Part shown: positions 5,703 through 5,713 of the stretch, piece after piece | Layout: each line of letters begins with the position of its first letter | Numbering within the stretch: position 1 is the stretch's first letter | From: Deltaproteobacteria bacterium | GTDB lineage: Bacteria > Desulfobacterota > Syntrophia > Syntrophales > Smithellaceae | DNA length: 5,713 bases | Reading direction: 5' to 3' | Assembly: GCA_009668925.1 (NCBI GenBank) | Contig: SBEK01000220.1 | Location: forward strand, 1-5,713 | The notes under the pieces: model-generated | Told to the model about the DNA's origin: nothing | The model's input: only the letters and a program-made list of their open reading frames with translations | The model's database searches: none | Made by a program: the position numbers and the translations under genes

Positions 5703-5713
5703 ATAGCCTACAG

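Noticed and set aside
5591..5713. CRISPR array in the 3' repeats
   Set aside because: There are only two 50-bp copies with a 12-nt linker, and the rest is short 7-8 bp words with no spacers of even length and unique sequence.

Overview
The window suggests an anaerobic, fairly GC-rich bacterium, most plausibly a Desulfobacterota/Syntrophales-type relative (fatty- or aromatic-acid degrader). This is an inference from three things: an oxygen-sensitive 4-hydroxybutyryl-CoA dehydratase-like enzyme, a CoA-based acid-degradation gene set, and an intergenic palindromic repeat of the GTCATTGCGA...TCGCGATGAC style that I associate with such genomes. No 16S or other taxonomic marker is present.

Four complete protein genes lie on the + strand, all pointing the same way. 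Positions 1-1506 encode a flavin/[4Fe-4S] dehydratase-like protein of the AbfD family. After only 37 nt, 1544-3214 encode an AMP-forming acyl-CoA ligase with a strong Shine-Dalgarno. A 192-nt gap (3215-3406) follows, holding a stem-loop directly abutted by a roughly 115-bp palindromic repeat element. Then 3407-4558 encode an NAD-dependent 3-hydroxyacyl-CoA dehydrogenase with two C-terminal domains and no hydratase domain. After a 104-nt gap comes an SDR dehydrogenase at 4663-5463. The last 250 nt (5464-5713) have no gene that I can see. They hold two oppositely oriented arrays of 7-8 bp units and a nearly exact 50-bp direct repeat, running off the window edge.

The genes read as a CoA-thioester pathway. 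The ligase would activate a carboxylic acid. The dehydratase-like enzyme would remove water (or isomerise a double bond) at a non-activated position by ketyl-radical chemistry. The 3-hydroxyacyl-CoA dehydrogenase would make a 3-oxoacyl-CoA, and the SDR would oxidise or reduce another hydroxyl/keto group. No enoyl-CoA hydratase, thiolase or acyl-CoA dehydrogenase is in the window, so the substrate is not determined. The most interesting points are the dehydratase, which keeps all four cluster ligands but appears to lack a key active-site glutamate of the characterised enzyme, and the inverted word-array at the 3' end.
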